64,000 bases of DNA. Source: Chitinophaga sedimenti (GTDB lineage Bacteria > Bacteroidota > Bacteroidia > Chitinophagales > Chitinophagaceae). The notes below the pieces were generated by a model, which saw only the letters and a list, made by a program, of their open reading frames with translations, made no database searches and had not been told where the DNA came from. This document shows positions 1 to 8,732 of this stretch, one piece after another. The translations under genes and the position numbers were made by a program. Every line of letters starts with the position of its first letter. Position 1 is the stretch's first letter. The stretch is taken from assembly GCF_023156195.1 (NCBI RefSeq), contig NZ_JAKUKA010000001.1:372001-436000 (forward strand), read 5' to 3'.

Positions 1-1
1 G

Positions 2-349
2 CAGCCGATGTATTCGGTGGAGCAGCGGAAGGCCTGGATCGAGGAGGTGTACAAGGACCAGCCCAAGGTCAAAGTGGCTTCGTACGAGGGATTGACCGTG
101 AACTTCTGCAAGCAGATCAATGCGCAGTTTATACTGCGTGGCATCCGTTATGTGAGCGACTTCGAGTACGAGAAGGCCATAGCGGACATGAACCGTATGA
201 TGGACGAATCGATCGAAACCATTTTCCTGACCTGTTCGCCGCGTTACAGCACCGTGGCTTCCACGCTGGTGCGCGATGTGATCAGGAACGGCGGCGACGC
301 GAGCAAGTTTGTGCCCGCGCCGGTAATAGCCACTATCCGCAAAGCTTAA
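2..349 (+). CDS. coaD: Phosphopantetheine adenylyltransferase CoaD, C-terminal part
   Basis: Only the last ~116 codons are present; the gene begins before the window. CoaD transfers AMP from ATP to 4'-phosphopantetheine, the penultimate step of coenzyme A synthesis in the cytosol. The visible part has the family's VASYEGLTVNFC segment, the ILRGIRYVSDFEYE stretch (the R and the D-x-E-Y region bind substrate) and the late STVASTLVRDV motif, the CoaD version of the nucleotidyltransferase ISSTxIR motif. It ends with TAA twelve bases before the next gene, so the two are probably co-transcribed. Reading is intact. Confidence 0.95.
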   Translation, partial: QPMYSVEQRKAWIEEVYKDQPKVKVASYEGLTVNFCKQINAQFILRGIRYVSDFEYEKAIADMNRMMDESIETIFLTCSPRYSTVASTLVRDVIRNGGDASKFVPAPVIATIRKA

Positions 350-361
350 TTCCACCTGTAT

Positions 362-814
362 ATGAAACCAATCTGGCATTCTTTGAACGTTTCGCTGGAC
401 CAGTTGAATGAAAACGGCCGGCACACGATGGGCGCCCACCTGGGTATGGAGTTCACCGAAATTGGCCCGGACTATTTGCGGGCTATGATGCCGGTGGACC
501 ACCGTACGGTGCAACCCTATGGATTGCTGCACGGTGGTGCGTCTGCCGCACTGGCCGAGACTGTGGGTAGTGTTGCTGCTGCATTGGTACTGAACCCGGA
601 GAAGCAGCTGGCAGTGGGGTTGGAGATCAATGCCAACCACATCCGCGGTGTGCGGGAGGGGTATGTACATGCGATCGCGAAACCTTTACATCTGGGTGGC
701 AGTACACATGTGTGGGAGATTAAGATCACGGATGATCACCATAAGCTGGTTTGTGTGAGCAGGTTAACGGTGGCGGTGTTGCAGAAAAAGAACCTTTCTG
801 CGGACGAGGCGTAA
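362..814 (+). CDS. PaaI-family hotdog-fold thioesterase
   Basis: A 150-residue single hotdog-domain acyl-CoA thioesterase of the PaaI/MenI type. The diagnostic stretch is GLLHGGASAALAETVGS (residues ~53-69), where HGG-(x)-E supplies the catalytic acidic residue and the oxyanion geometry, followed by the VGLEINANHIR strand. Homologues hydrolyse DHNA-CoA (menaquinone pathway) or phenylacetyl-CoA derivatives; the substrate cannot be decided here. It follows coaD by 12 bp, a CoA-themed pairing. No signal peptide. It is complete and in frame. Confidence 0.85.
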   Translation: MKPIWHSLNVSLDQLNENGRHTMGAHLGMEFTEIGPDYLRAMMPVDHRTVQPYGLLHGGASAALAETVGSVAAALVLNPEKQLAVGLEINANHIRGVREGYVHAIAKPLHLGGSTHVWEIKITDDHHKLVCVSRLTVAVLQKKNLSADEA

Positions 815-817
815 TAA

Positions 818-847
818 CAAAAAAACGGCGCACTCATCGCGCGCCGT
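818..847 (-). terminator. Terminator of the NUDIX gene
   Basis: Perfect 7-bp inverted repeat ACGGCGC/GCGCCGT at 825-831 and 841-847; on the minus strand it is followed by a run of T (818-825 on the plus strand is an A run). It lies between two convergent genes. Confidence 0.75.
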
Positions 848-854
848 CGCTATA

Positions 855-1472
855 TTATTGTTGTTCCTTCCACCTGTCGAACACATTTACAATGTTCTGG
901 TAAGAGAACTTCAGGTATTTATCTACGTTTTCGCGTTTCACCCACTCAATATCCACGATATCTTCTTCGATCTGCGGTACGGTCAGCTCGGTACCGGTGA
1001 ACTTCATGGCGTACCAGTGGCTGTGTTTAAGTACTTTTTGCCCTTTATACGGGTAATAATGGAACGTTTCCGTGATTTTATCACCCAGCGTAATGGAGTG
1101 TAAGCCCGTTTCTTCGGCTACTTCGCGAACGGCGCACTCCTCGATGCTCTCCCCTTCGTCCAGCTTGCCTTTGGGTAAATCCCACTTACCACGCCGGAAA
1201 ATCATGAGCACATCGCCGTTGGGGTTGGTGATCAGTCCGCCGGCGGCCTCAAATACCACGTAATACTTTTTCACCTGTTTGAACAGGGCCTTCGGGTCTT
1301 CGCTACGGAGGATGGCGCCTGGCAGCGCATCTGCTTCCATCTTACCAATCACATCCGCGATGGTGGCGGCGTTAGGCTCACTAAAAGAGGGCAGGTCGCC
1401 AGGGATATTTGTGTCGGGAGATACGATGAACAAGGATCGTTCGTTTATATAGATGATGATGGGCGTTTTCAT
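855..1472 (-). CDS. NUDIX hydrolase
   Basis: 205 residues. The Nudix box is clear: GKLDEGESIEECAVREVAEETG at about residues 103-124, with the G-x5-E-x7-REV-x-EE motif that binds Mg2+ and activates water to cleave nucleoside-diphosphate-X bonds. The ~75 residues before it are the N-terminal extension common in Bacteroidota members (IIIYINERSL...). The true substrate is unknown. The gene is divergent from pyrE, with only 34 bp between the two start codons, and a TAnnTTTG element ends five bases before its ATG. Confidence 0.88.
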   Translation of the reverse strand: MKTPIIIYINERSLFIVSPDTNIPGDLPSFSEPNAATIADVIGKMEADALPGAILRSEDPKALFKQVKKYYVVFEAAGGLITNPNGDVLMIFRRGKWDLPKGKLDEGESIEECAVREVAEETGLHSITLGDKITETFHYYPYKGQKVLKHSHWYAMKFTGTELTVPQIEEDIVDIEWVKRENVDKYLKFSYQNIVNVFDRWKEQQ

Positions 1473-1477
1473 GCCTG

Positions 1478-1501
1478 CAAAAGTATTTTATTTTACATTT
1501 G
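1478..1501. promoter_or_regulatory. Divergent -7 elements abutting two start codons
   Basis: Plus strand: TACATTTG at 1494-1501 ends five bases before the pyrE ATG at 1507. Minus strand: TACTTTTG at 1485-1478 ends five bases before the NUDIX ATG at 1472. Both fit the Bacteroidota TAnnTTTG -7 consensus. No good -33 box is seen for either: the expected place is occupied by the opposite gene's start codon region. If used, both transcripts would start at or within a base or two of the ATG. Confidence 0.5.
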
Positions 1502-1506
1502 CGCTC

Positions 1507-2142
1507 ATGAATAATGTTAGTGAAAAGCAGGTAGCAGAAAAACTGTTACAGGTACAGGCCGTAAAGCTGAGTCCATCGCAGCCCTTCACCTGGGCATCCG
1601 GTTGGAAGTCGCCTATATATTGCGACAACCGTAAGATCTTATCTTATCCTTATGTGAGGGACTATATTAAGTCCGAGATGAGCAACATCGTGTTCGAGGT
1701 ATTTCCCGAGGCCGATGTGGTGGCGGGCGTGGCGACTGCGGGTATCCCTCACGGCGCCATGGTGGCCGACCAATTGAAGCTACCTTTCATCTACGTGCGT
1801 TCGAAACCGAAAGAACACGGTATGGGCCGCCAGATCGAAGGAGTATTGCAGGCGGGACAGCGTGTGGTGGTGATCGAGGACCTGATTTCCACGGGCAAAA
1901 GCAGCCTGGAAGCGGTACAGGCGATCCGCGCCGAGGGTGGTAACGTTATCGGGATGGTGTCGATCTTTAACTATGGATTTGATATCGCGGCACAGGCAAT
2001 GGCGGATGCAGGCGTTCCTTACCGTTCTATGAGCAACTACAATGCGCTCATTGAACTGGCGGTGGAAAAGGGAATGGTAACCGAGGCAGAACAGGAAACG
2101 CTCAAGGCCTGGAGAAACGATCCGTCGGTGTGGGGTAAGTAA
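1507..2142 (+). CDS. pyrE: Orotate phosphoribosyltransferase
   Basis: PyrE joins orotate to PRPP to give OMP in UMP synthesis. The ~211-residue protein carries FTWASGWKSPIYCDNRKILSYP near the N terminus, the active-site loop VRSKPKEHGMGRQIEG and the PRPP-binding signature VVVIEDLISTGKSS. I chose ATG 1507 (MNNVSEKQ) over an upstream in-frame ATG at 1453, because the extra 18 residues would run back across the NUDIX start and do not look like PyrE. See the promoter entry for a possibly leaderless mRNA. Confidence 0.95.
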   Translation: MNNVSEKQVAEKLLQVQAVKLSPSQPFTWASGWKSPIYCDNRKILSYPYVRDYIKSEMSNIVFEVFPEADVVAGVATAGIPHGAMVADQLKLPFIYVRSKPKEHGMGRQIEGVLQAGQRVVVIEDLISTGKSSLEAVQAIRAEGGNVIGMVSIFNYGFDIAAQAMADAGVPYRSMSNYNALIELAVEKGMVTEAEQETLKAWRNDPSVWGK

Positions 2143-2190
2143 TACATTTGAATTTTTATTTGTATATTAGATCATAAATTCAAACTTTTT

Positions 2191-2565
2191 ATGCGTATCA
2201 TCAGATTACTGCTCGTGTTTATGTTCGTGGGAATTGGTACCACTATGGCCCAGGCCAAGAAAGGCACGCTGGCTACCGTGGTAGTTAAAACGCCTACCGT
2301 ACAATGTGCGATGTGCAAGGAAACCATCGAGCGATATATGTACCAGGAAGAAGGAATTCAGTCCTGCAAAGTGGATTTTAAGAAGAAGACCACGACTATT
2401 AAGTACTATACCGATCGTACGAATGTGGAGAATGTGAAAACGGCCATTGCGAATGCAGGGTACGATGCGGACGATGTGACCGCTAATGAGGATTCATACA
2501 ACAGGCTCCCGACGTGCTGTAAAAAACCGGAAGATGGTGGTGGAGCGCCAAAGAAGAAAGGATAA
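2191..2565 (+). CDS. Secreted heavy-metal-associated (HMA) domain protein
   Basis: 124 residues with a signal peptide (MRIIRLLLVFMFVGIGTTMAQA) and a single ferredoxin-like HMA domain. The metal site is VQCAMCKETIE (C-x-x-C, residues ~38-48), as in CopZ/MerP and the N-terminal domains of copper ATPases. A second, C-terminal CC pair (PTCCKK) before a Lys/Gly-rich tail may give extra thiols. Export suggests a periplasmic copper or other soft-metal chaperone, but no metal transporter gene is nearby, so the role is inferred. Confidence 0.82.
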   Translation: MRIIRLLLVFMFVGIGTTMAQAKKGTLATVVVKTPTVQCAMCKETIERYMYQEEGIQSCKVDFKKKTTTIKYYTDRTNVENVKTAIANAGYDADDVTANEDSYNRLPTCCKKPEDGGGAPKKKG

Positions 2566-2584
2566 TAACGCCTTGAAATACGAA

Positions 2585-2614
2585 GGGCCGCCTGATCAGG
2601 CGGCCCTTTTTTTT
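2585..2614 (+). terminator. Strong terminator, probably bidirectional
   Basis: Perfect palindrome of two 11-base arms (GGGCCGCCTGA and its complement, 2585-2606) followed by eight T (2607-2614). It sits between the convergent HMA and LEA-like genes. Confidence 0.85.
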
Positions 2615-2620
2615 ATGCTT

Positions 2621-3075
2621 TTAGAAGATTCCCAGCTTCTGTTTAGTCTCGCATTTGATCGGGAACGGCAGGAAAACACCGCCTTTGCCCACTTTACACT
2701 TACCAGCCGCCTTTATCGTTACCTCTTTGGAAATCAATGCAGTAAGCGCATTTTTGAATACATTCGACATATCCACCTCCATTTTTACCGGGAAGTAAAA
2801 AGTGTCCTTTGCCGGGATATAAATAAGCGTATCCTGGGCGGAATGGCCCACTTTCACATCGTTCAGGAAGAGGTCGAAATCGGCTTCTTTCAGCTTCAGG
2901 TTGAAGTTATTAGGGTTGTAATACGCGATGCTCATTCGTATTACGCTTTTGGAGAAACCAAGGTTATCCAGCCCGAAATCGGCGATATTGATGAACCCAG
3001 GTCCTTCATTTTTCCGCAGGAACTCATGGTTCCCCAGGTAAGCAGTACAATTAATAACAGGCTTTTGTATCGCAT
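2621..3075 (-). CDS. LEA type 2-like lipoprotein (one frameshift)
   Basis: The N-terminal segment MRYKSLLLIVLLTWG..MSSCGKMKDL is a lipoprotein signal with a lipobox cysteine (SSC). The following segment in another frame (GFINIADFGLDNL, SVIRMSIAYYNPNNF) is typical of water-stress/LEA14-like beta-sandwich proteins (DUF3426/WHy type). The two frames join if one G is added near 2998 (CTGGG to CTGGGG), giving 151 residues. Predicted to sit on the periplasmic face of a membrane; function unknown. The break is in a G run and looks like sequence error. Confidence 0.7.
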
Positions 3076-3222
3076 TGGCAAGGTCAATTTGGCCCCAAAC
3101 CTACGTTGTATTTTCCAGATTTTGGGAGGCGCGGAGTGGTTTAACAAGCTTTTAGTGCTTACCTACTTGGCGCGGAATATTTGATTTGTATAATTTGCTT
3201 CTGGTGATGCTATTATATATGA

Positions 3223-3740
3223 TGGGGGCAGTGGGCGTTCAGGAGCCAACCTGGTCGTCTTGAAAAATGGTGTCAAAAATTACCTTCGGGAGATGTGTTT
3301 TTGGAAATGGAGTTATTATATGATGTAGTTCAATTGGCCTGATTCGCACCATAAATTTCGTTCAAAAAAGTATTTTCTCTGCTCTTTAGCAATGAACTTC
3401 AGGCTGTTCAAATATTATATTTATAGCATGTGTGGTCGATTGATCGGAGTATTTCTCGATCAGCAATTGTGCTTTTTAGATCGAAATAATTACATAAATG
3501 ACGCTGATAGTTGGCGGTTTAATTTAATGTGATTGGTGTAAAAAGCGATTTTGGGTTGCCGGATGATGATCCTGAAGCTTATATTTTTGTCCTAACAAGG
3601 TGCGTATTTTTTATATATAAAGGGGACCGAACCGTGATTTTGGTCCACATTATCTGAGTGATTCCGATGAAGAAACCGAGGTTCCAATCACAAATTTCGG
3701 GGTAGATAAATCTGCATTCTTAACATATGATCCGGGTTAA
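3223..3740 (+). pseudogene. Decayed coding relic, family unknown
   Basis: Four consecutive open segments in different frames read like parts of one protein: 3223-3342 (RLEKWCQKLPSGDVFLEM then ELLYDVVQLA-stop), 3428-3532 (MCGRLIGVFLDQQ, RNNYINDADSWRFNL), 3541-3600 (KSDFGLPDDDPEAYIFV) and 3621-3740 (FGPHYLSDSDEETEV, GVDKSAFLTYDPG-stop). The amino-acid mix is acidic and aromatic, unlike random AT-rich translation. Unlike the frameshifts elsewhere in the window, in-frame stops also occur, so this looks truly degraded. I do not recognise the family; a polymorphic-toxin or immunity-type protein would be one guess. Confidence 0.4.
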
Positions 3741-4285
3741 AATGGATTTTTTAAGGCGCGGGTTGACTAGCGATCTAAAAATTTAGCTGTAGTTGATGGG
3801 TGAAAATTGGGGGATAAGGTCGTCGGTTTTAGATAAAGCAAACAAATTTTCGTCGATTAAGACTGATCAAAAAAACTGTTTACGTACAATTACATGCTTA
3901 AATATTAATATATCTTCATCATGGAATTGGTACTTTTTGATGAAACCTGGACGCGTTAATTTGGCCCGACTGCGACTTTCAACACCAAAATTCAGCCGAC
4001 ACTGTACAATTTTATATTATAAGATGCGGTGAAAATTAAAAGCGGGTTTAGAAAATTGTCCAATCATATGTGAATATTAATTCACTTATCCGAGTATTTT
4101 TGCTATCCCTAACATCTTTTTACAACCAATAAATGGTGTATTTCTATCAAGTGTTTCCCTCGGTCAATGTCAGAAATTTCCCCATCCGAAACAAATAGTT
4201 AAGTCTTTTTTGTTATTTGATAGGAGCGCGGTGTATGATTTTAAACCGTTCAAATTAAGAAAATACATCAGTTGTCGCCCCCGGA

Positions 4286-4384
4286 TTAGCTCCGAACGAA
4301 TATGGTAATTAACTAATTTGACTTGTTGTATTACCGCTCTTTAGCTACAGACGAATAGGGTAATTGTTTAATTTGATAGGATCG
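4286..4384 (+). repeat. Pair of imperfect direct repeats
   Basis: Units at ~4286 (TTAGCTCCGAACGAATATGG then TAATT..CTAATTTGA) and ~4341 (TTAGCTACAGACGAATAGGG then TAATT..TTAATTTGA) are ~55 bp apart. The string TTTGATAGGA(G/T)CGC also occurs at ~4217 and ~4372. Confidence 0.5.
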
Positions 4385-4941
4385 CAAATTCTCTATCGAA
4401 TATGACTTTTCCTATATGTATTAGCGCCATATATGCCAAATTGACTGCCTGCCGACGACGTTTAAACGCAGTATTAGATATATAAATTCTTTTATGTCTT
4501 CGATAGATTTAGATATCCAGGCTACTCCGGTTCTTCTTCAGTACGAACCACGACTTTTCAAATTGAACATCTGTTGATGGCATAAAACCGTCCTCCAGTT
4601 CCGTGCGTCGAACCTCATCTTTTTAGCCCCCGATTTCAAACCTCAATTTTCACCACAATTTCTTCGACTTTTTGCGGGCTGGGAGCGACCCTTTTACCTC
4701 AAATTTTACTTCAAATAAAAATGGCTGAAAATGAATGATTTTTTCTACTAATTACTTTAGTATTTTTGCATCTGGACGACGTTTTTTGCAATTAACATTT
4801 TGCTAAAGATGATAGCATATTTTATTTAATTCTATGAGCTGTTTACCAATATGTTAAATGGATGAATTTGCATCTTAATATTTAATTTCAGGTAACCGAT
4901 TCTAATTGATTTCTACATACAAAATTCAAAATTCAGACACT

Positions 4942-5583
4942 ATGTCAGAACAGGTACATTCGAATTGTAAGTTGGTTGATTCACAATACTTTGGAAGTAT
5001 TGAGTACTATAAAACTTTAATTGATTGCGATATATTACAGATTGAGAGATATGAACACTATCAGAAAGTGAGTTTTAGGAATCGGTGTTACATTGCCGGG
5101 CCAAATGGAAGAATACTTTTGAGCGTTCCGCTGGTAAAAGGGAAAAATCAGCGAACTACGATGAAGGATGTTCGGATCAGCGATGCCGAAAATTGGCAGG
5201 CACTTCATTGGAAAACTTTGGTGTCGGCATACCGTCGTTCTCCCTGGTTCGAATATTTCGAAGGCGAGCTCCAAAGTTTGTATGAAAAGAAATTTGAATA
5301 CCTCCTCGATTGGAACATGGCCTGTTCTGATTGGGTGAATGAACGCATCGGTTTTGAGAGGACTGTCATTTTTACAGACAGTTACCAGGATCGCGGTACG
5401 GTGAAAAATGCTGTCGACCTCAGGGACCAACTGACCCCGCCGGGTGACCAGGACGAAAATGCGGGCATTGAAAATTACACACAGGTGTTCCAGGAGAGGG
5501 TCGGTTTTCTCCGGAACCTTAGCATTCTTGACTTGCTGTTTTGTGAAGGCAAGCGGTCACTCGAGCTGCTTGCTCAAAAATAG
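4942..5583 (+). CDS. wbqC: WbqC-family protein
   Basis: A ~213-residue WbqC-like protein, a family found in O-antigen and glycolipopeptide gene clusters and widely scattered in Bacteroidota; its reaction is not established. Recognisable parts are QYFGSIEYYKTL, the FRNRCYIAGPNGRILLSVPL core and the RSPWFEYFEGEL motif. ATG 4942 (MSEQVHSN) is preferred to a TTG twelve codons upstream. It stands alone between two gene-poor stretches and is intact, so it is the only living gene in the AT-rich island. Confidence 0.8.
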   Translation: MSEQVHSNCKLVDSQYFGSIEYYKTLIDCDILQIERYEHYQKVSFRNRCYIAGPNGRILLSVPLVKGKNQRTTMKDVRISDAENWQALHWKTLVSAYRRSPWFEYFEGELQSLYEKKFEYLLDWNMACSDWVNERIGFERTVIFTDSYQDRGTVKNAVDLRDQLTPPGDQDENAGIENYTQVFQERVGFLRNLSILDLLFCEGKRSLELLAQK

Positions 5584-6387
5584 AAGTGTATCCGTTTTGT
5601 TACGCATTTATATATGTAACTGGTTCGTTGCGGGAATGAAACGAAACCATTTGGTTTGATCTTGCTCGATCTTTGTGTAACTGATGTGTTACGAATCTCT
5701 TTGATGATTACGTAAGTGAATGGTTTCATCTTTCATGTAGCTATTCGGTTGCTGTTTCAACATCTGTAGGCGATCGGTTACATGGGGCATTTGATACGTT
5801 TTGGTTTCCTAATATTGATCAGGCGATTACATGATGCGATGTGCAGCAGGTGGGAGTAAGGTGGTCTGGTGTATTTCGTAACTGATCGGTTTAAGATCAC
5901 CATATACTTATAAAGTCGAGGGAAGCGGGTCGATCTTGAATTCCAAAAACAACTGAGAATATGTAGCCGTCTGGTTTCAGTAATTACCGCGAAGATTTAG
6001 GGTATTAAAGTGAACTTTTAGAAAGCGGATTGGTTCTCCTTAATATAAGGTAGCCAATTGTATGTGTAACTAACTGGTTGCGATCTGTACAAGGTGGAAT
6101 TATTCCCGCAATGATATAGCAGCCATGCTTGTCGCCCGCCGGCGGCAGCCCGGGTTTAAAAGTCATACAATAGTTTGGTTTGTAGTATTTTAGAAGGACG
6201 GGAATCCTTTCATAAAAAAGATGGAGATTTTTGGAAAACCAATGGAATAAAAAGGTAGATTTGCAGCCTGTTGCTGGGAAAACGAACTTACGTAGGTGTG
6301 TAAACCAGAAGTTTCCAGCGGGAAATCAAGGACATTTATCCCGGAGTTTAAATTTTCTAATCCTTTAAAATTCATTCTCAGCATTAA
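5584..6387. other. 800-bp non-coding stretch with degenerate repeats
   Basis: No credible gene on either strand; the minus-strand 166-codon open frame at 6190-6690 overlaps the arginine decarboxylase start and has no coding character. The segment is filled with degenerate copies of a ~20-bp element (separate entry). No promoter for the downstream decarboxylase could be picked out with confidence. Confidence 0.7.
5615..6085 (+). repeat. Array of degenerate ~20-bp elements
   Basis: Eight related strings start at 5615, 5676, 5711, 5736, 5765, 5877, 5962 and 6065. They fit roughly (T/C)GTAACTGATCGGTT(n)C. Clear copies are TGTAACTGATGTGTTACG (5676), TGTAGGCGATCGGTTACATG (5765), CGTAACTGATCGGTTTAAG (5877) and TGTAACTAACTGGTTGCGAT (6065). 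Spacing is irregular (25-112 bp) and all are in the same orientation. Confidence 0.5.
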
Positions 6388-7796
6388 ATGAACAACACCT
6401 ACACGGACCTCGTTAACCAAACGTTCGAGTTTCCTCAGGAAGGCTTCGACGTTAAGGACAACTACCTCGAGTTCAACGGTTTGAACATTAAGGCCCTGAT
6501 AGATAAATATGGAACGCCTTTTAAACTGACTTATCTGCCCAAAATCGGTATGCAGGTAAACAAGGCGAAAAAGATGTTCCAGGATGCCATCAGGAAGAAC
6601 AAGTACGACGGCAACTATTATTATTGTTATTGTACAAAGAGCTCTCACTTCTCTTTCATTATGGAAGAGACCCTGAAGCACGGCGTTCACATCGAAACTT
6701 CGTTTGCGTACGATATTGATATTATCAATAAGCTGTACGAGCGAAAGAAGATAAGTAAGGAAACTTACGTTATCTGTAACGGGTACAAAACAAAGTCTTA
6801 TACCCGGGCCATCGCAAAACTGGTTAACAGCGGTTTTAAAAATGTGATCCCGGTATTGGATAATAAAGAGGAACTGGAAGATTATTCCAAATTGATCCGC
6901 ACAAAAGACCCCGTTAAACTGGGACTCAGGATCGCAGCGGAAGAGGAGCCCACCTTTGATTTTTATACTTCAAGGCTCGGCATTCGTTCCAGGGATATCC
7001 TCGAATTTTATGTAGACAAATTGAAGGGCAATAGTAAGTTCGAACTGAAGATGTTGCACTTCTTTATGAATAAAGGGATCAAGGACGATATTTATTACTG
7101 GAGCCAGTTTAACAGGGTCGTAAACCTGTACTGCCAGTTAAAGAAGATTTGTCCCGAACTGGAAAGCATCAACATTGGCGGTGGTTTCCCGATTAAACAC
7201 TCCCTCGGGTTCGACTACGACTACGCTTACATCGTAAACGAAATCGTAGCCAACATTAAAAGTGTTTGTAAAAAGAATAAAGTACCCGTTCCGGATATCT
7301 ACACAGAATTCGGTTCGTTTACGGTAGGAGAAAGCGGCGCCGTGATCTACAGTGTGATCGGTGAAAAGATGCAGAATGACCGTGAGATCTGGTACATGAT
7401 CGATAGCTCTTTTATTACTACCTTGCCAGACACCTGGGGTATCGGGGAAAAGTTCCTGATGCTACCCATTAATAAATGGGAGGAGGAATACCGGAAGTAC
7501 ACCTGGGCGGATTGACCTGCGACGGTTATGACTTCTATACTTCAGAAGAACATATTAACGCGGTGTTTTTACCCAAAGCTTCCAACGGAAAGGAGAGTAA
7601 GGAGCCTTTGTATATCGGCTTCTTCCATACCGGCGCTTACCAGGACCAGCTGAGCGGCTATGGCGGTATTAAACACTGCCTGATCCCTTCGCCGAAACAT
7701 GTAATCGTGGGCTACGACAAAAACGGGCAATTAAAAGACTGGCTATACGCTAAAGAGCAAACCGCTCAAAGCATGCTTAAAATTTTGGGTTATTAA
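6388..7796 (+). CDS. speA: Arginine decarboxylase, PLP type, alanine-racemase fold (one frameshift)
   Basis: Closely resembles the ~465-residue arginine decarboxylases of Flavobacteria and Chitinophagaceae, which convert arginine to agmatine for polyamine synthesis. Landmarks are QTFEFPQEGF at the N terminus, the PLP-lysine strand YYYCYCTKSSHFSF (~residue 73-86), NIGGGFPIK, YTEFGSFTVGESG and the C-terminal active-site motif GGLTCDGYDFY, ending KILGY. The frame breaks at ~7496; adding one G (CGGAAGTAC to CGGAAGGTAC) restores KVHLGGLTCD and a 469-residue protein of normal length. Relatives read GGLTCDSDD here, so the GY pair is a small variation. No agmatinase gene is nearby. Confidence 0.88.
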
Positions 7797-8273
7797 AAAA
7801 ATGGGTTAGTAATCCACACGCGGCCCCTCGACTTTTCGAGGGGCATATTTTTTTCCGGCCGGCGGCGTTTGGTAAAACGAAAAAAGGCCCGCCAAATACA
7901 TGGTGAGCCCAATTCCATAGGAGAGACGTAAAACTAAACATTCATAGACATAGATTGGATGATAGAACGGGATTTCGAACATTCATAGATTGTCAGGACA
8001 AACGGCATAAATCATGGCTCGGGAAAATAGAACAATTGCCGATAGATCATAGTTAGGATAAACGGAACATTCAAGGTCGGGACAAATATGACCGCTCTAA
8101 AGGCATGGTGTAGATCAGGTAACTCCCTGATGATGAAACAAAGGTACATTGGCCATTACCCCCTGCAAATACCCGAAAGTGTTAATTTTTGTACCACATA
8201 TGTAACTCCTGTATCCGACATAACACATTCACACTGATGTGCTTTCTTTTCAAATATTTACAATTTTATATGT
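7797..8273. other. Intergenic stretch with short repeats
   Basis: 477 bp without a gene. After the terminator it contains AACATTCATAGA at ~7938 and ~7979 and a related AACATTCAAGG at ~8067, alternating with GGACAAA/GGATAAA words (7997, 8053, 8080). No promoter was identified. Confidence 0.55.
7823..7854 (+). terminator. Terminator of arginine decarboxylase
   Basis: Perfect 9-bp stem GCCCCTCGA / TCGAGGGGC (7823-7831, 7836-7844) with a 4-base loop, followed by a T run at 7848-7854. Confidence 0.85.
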
Positions 8274-8732
8274 ATGAAATTTAAATTGATCTTGTTTTTA
8301 ACTACGGCTATGCTTGCTTATAATGCGCTGTGGGCGCAGGTTGACCAAAATGAAGAAGTGAAGATGGCCGTCAGGCAGCTGTTTGAGGGGATGAAGAAGG
8401 GTGATAGTGCCGCTGTTAGCAGGGTTTTCGCAGAGAAAGTAGTGTTTCAGACAGTTGTCGGTAAAAATGATGGAACTGTTTCGGTGAGTAATGGCGACGT
8501 ACAGGCGTTCCTGAAAGCCATTGGAACGCCTCACACGGACGTGTGGGATGAGCGTATCGAGTTCAGTTCGGTATTGATCGATGGAAACCTGGCATCTGTA
8601 TGGACACCTTACAAATTTTACTTAGGTGAGAAGCTGTTGCATTGTGGGGTGAATTCCTTTCAGCTGGTGAAGCTAAGTGGTGCATGGAAGATTGTTTATC
8701 TTATTGACACGAGGCGGAAGGACTGTATGTAA
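8274..8732 (+). CDS. Secreted NTF2-like (lumazine-binding/SnoaL-type) protein
   Basis: 152 residues: a signal peptide ending LWAQ, then a single NTF2-like alpha+beta domain (EVKMAVRQLFEGMKKGDS...SVWTPYKFYLGEKLLHCGVNSFQLVK..WKIVYLIDTRR). This is the common Bacteroidota periplasmic 'nuclear transport factor 2 family' protein; no catalytic activity can be assigned. Its 3' end overlaps the convergent membrane-protein gene by 37 bp. It is intact. Confidence 0.8.
   Translation: MKFKLILFLTTAMLAYNALWAQVDQNEEVKMAVRQLFEGMKKGDSAAVSRVFAEKVVFQTVVGKNDGTVSVSNGDVQAFLKAIGTPHTDVWDERIEFSSVLIDGNLASVWTPYKFYLGEKLLHCGVNSFQLVKLSGAWKIVYLIDTRRKDCM

Larger units (their letters stand above)
3076..4941. other. AT-rich, gene-poor island
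   Basis: About 1.9 kb with visibly lower G+C than the flanks and no intact gene. It contains short open stretches with protein-like composition in changing frames (see the pseudogene entry) and a 37-codon minus-strand remnant at 4509-4622 (reads ELEDGFMPSTDVQF then FEKSWFVLKKN). Two imperfect copies of a TTAGCTnCnGACGAATAnGGTAATT element lie at ~4286 and ~4341. No tRNA, integrase or transposase was recognised. The 79-codon open frame at 3793 has no coding character. Confidence 0.6.

Noticed and set aside
3793-4032. 79-codon plus-strand open frame
   Set aside because: Low-complexity AT-rich translation with no protein-like pattern, no start signal and no conservation seen; part of the AT-rich island.
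3741-4040. Fragment MELVLFDETWTR at ~3919 resembling the start of GlmU-like proteins
   Set aside because: The similarity is only about ten residues before a stop, too short to be trusted.
5584-6387. A CRISPR array, considered because of the repeated ~20-bp strings
   Set aside because: Spacing is irregular (25-112 bp), copies are degenerate, and there are no cas genes.
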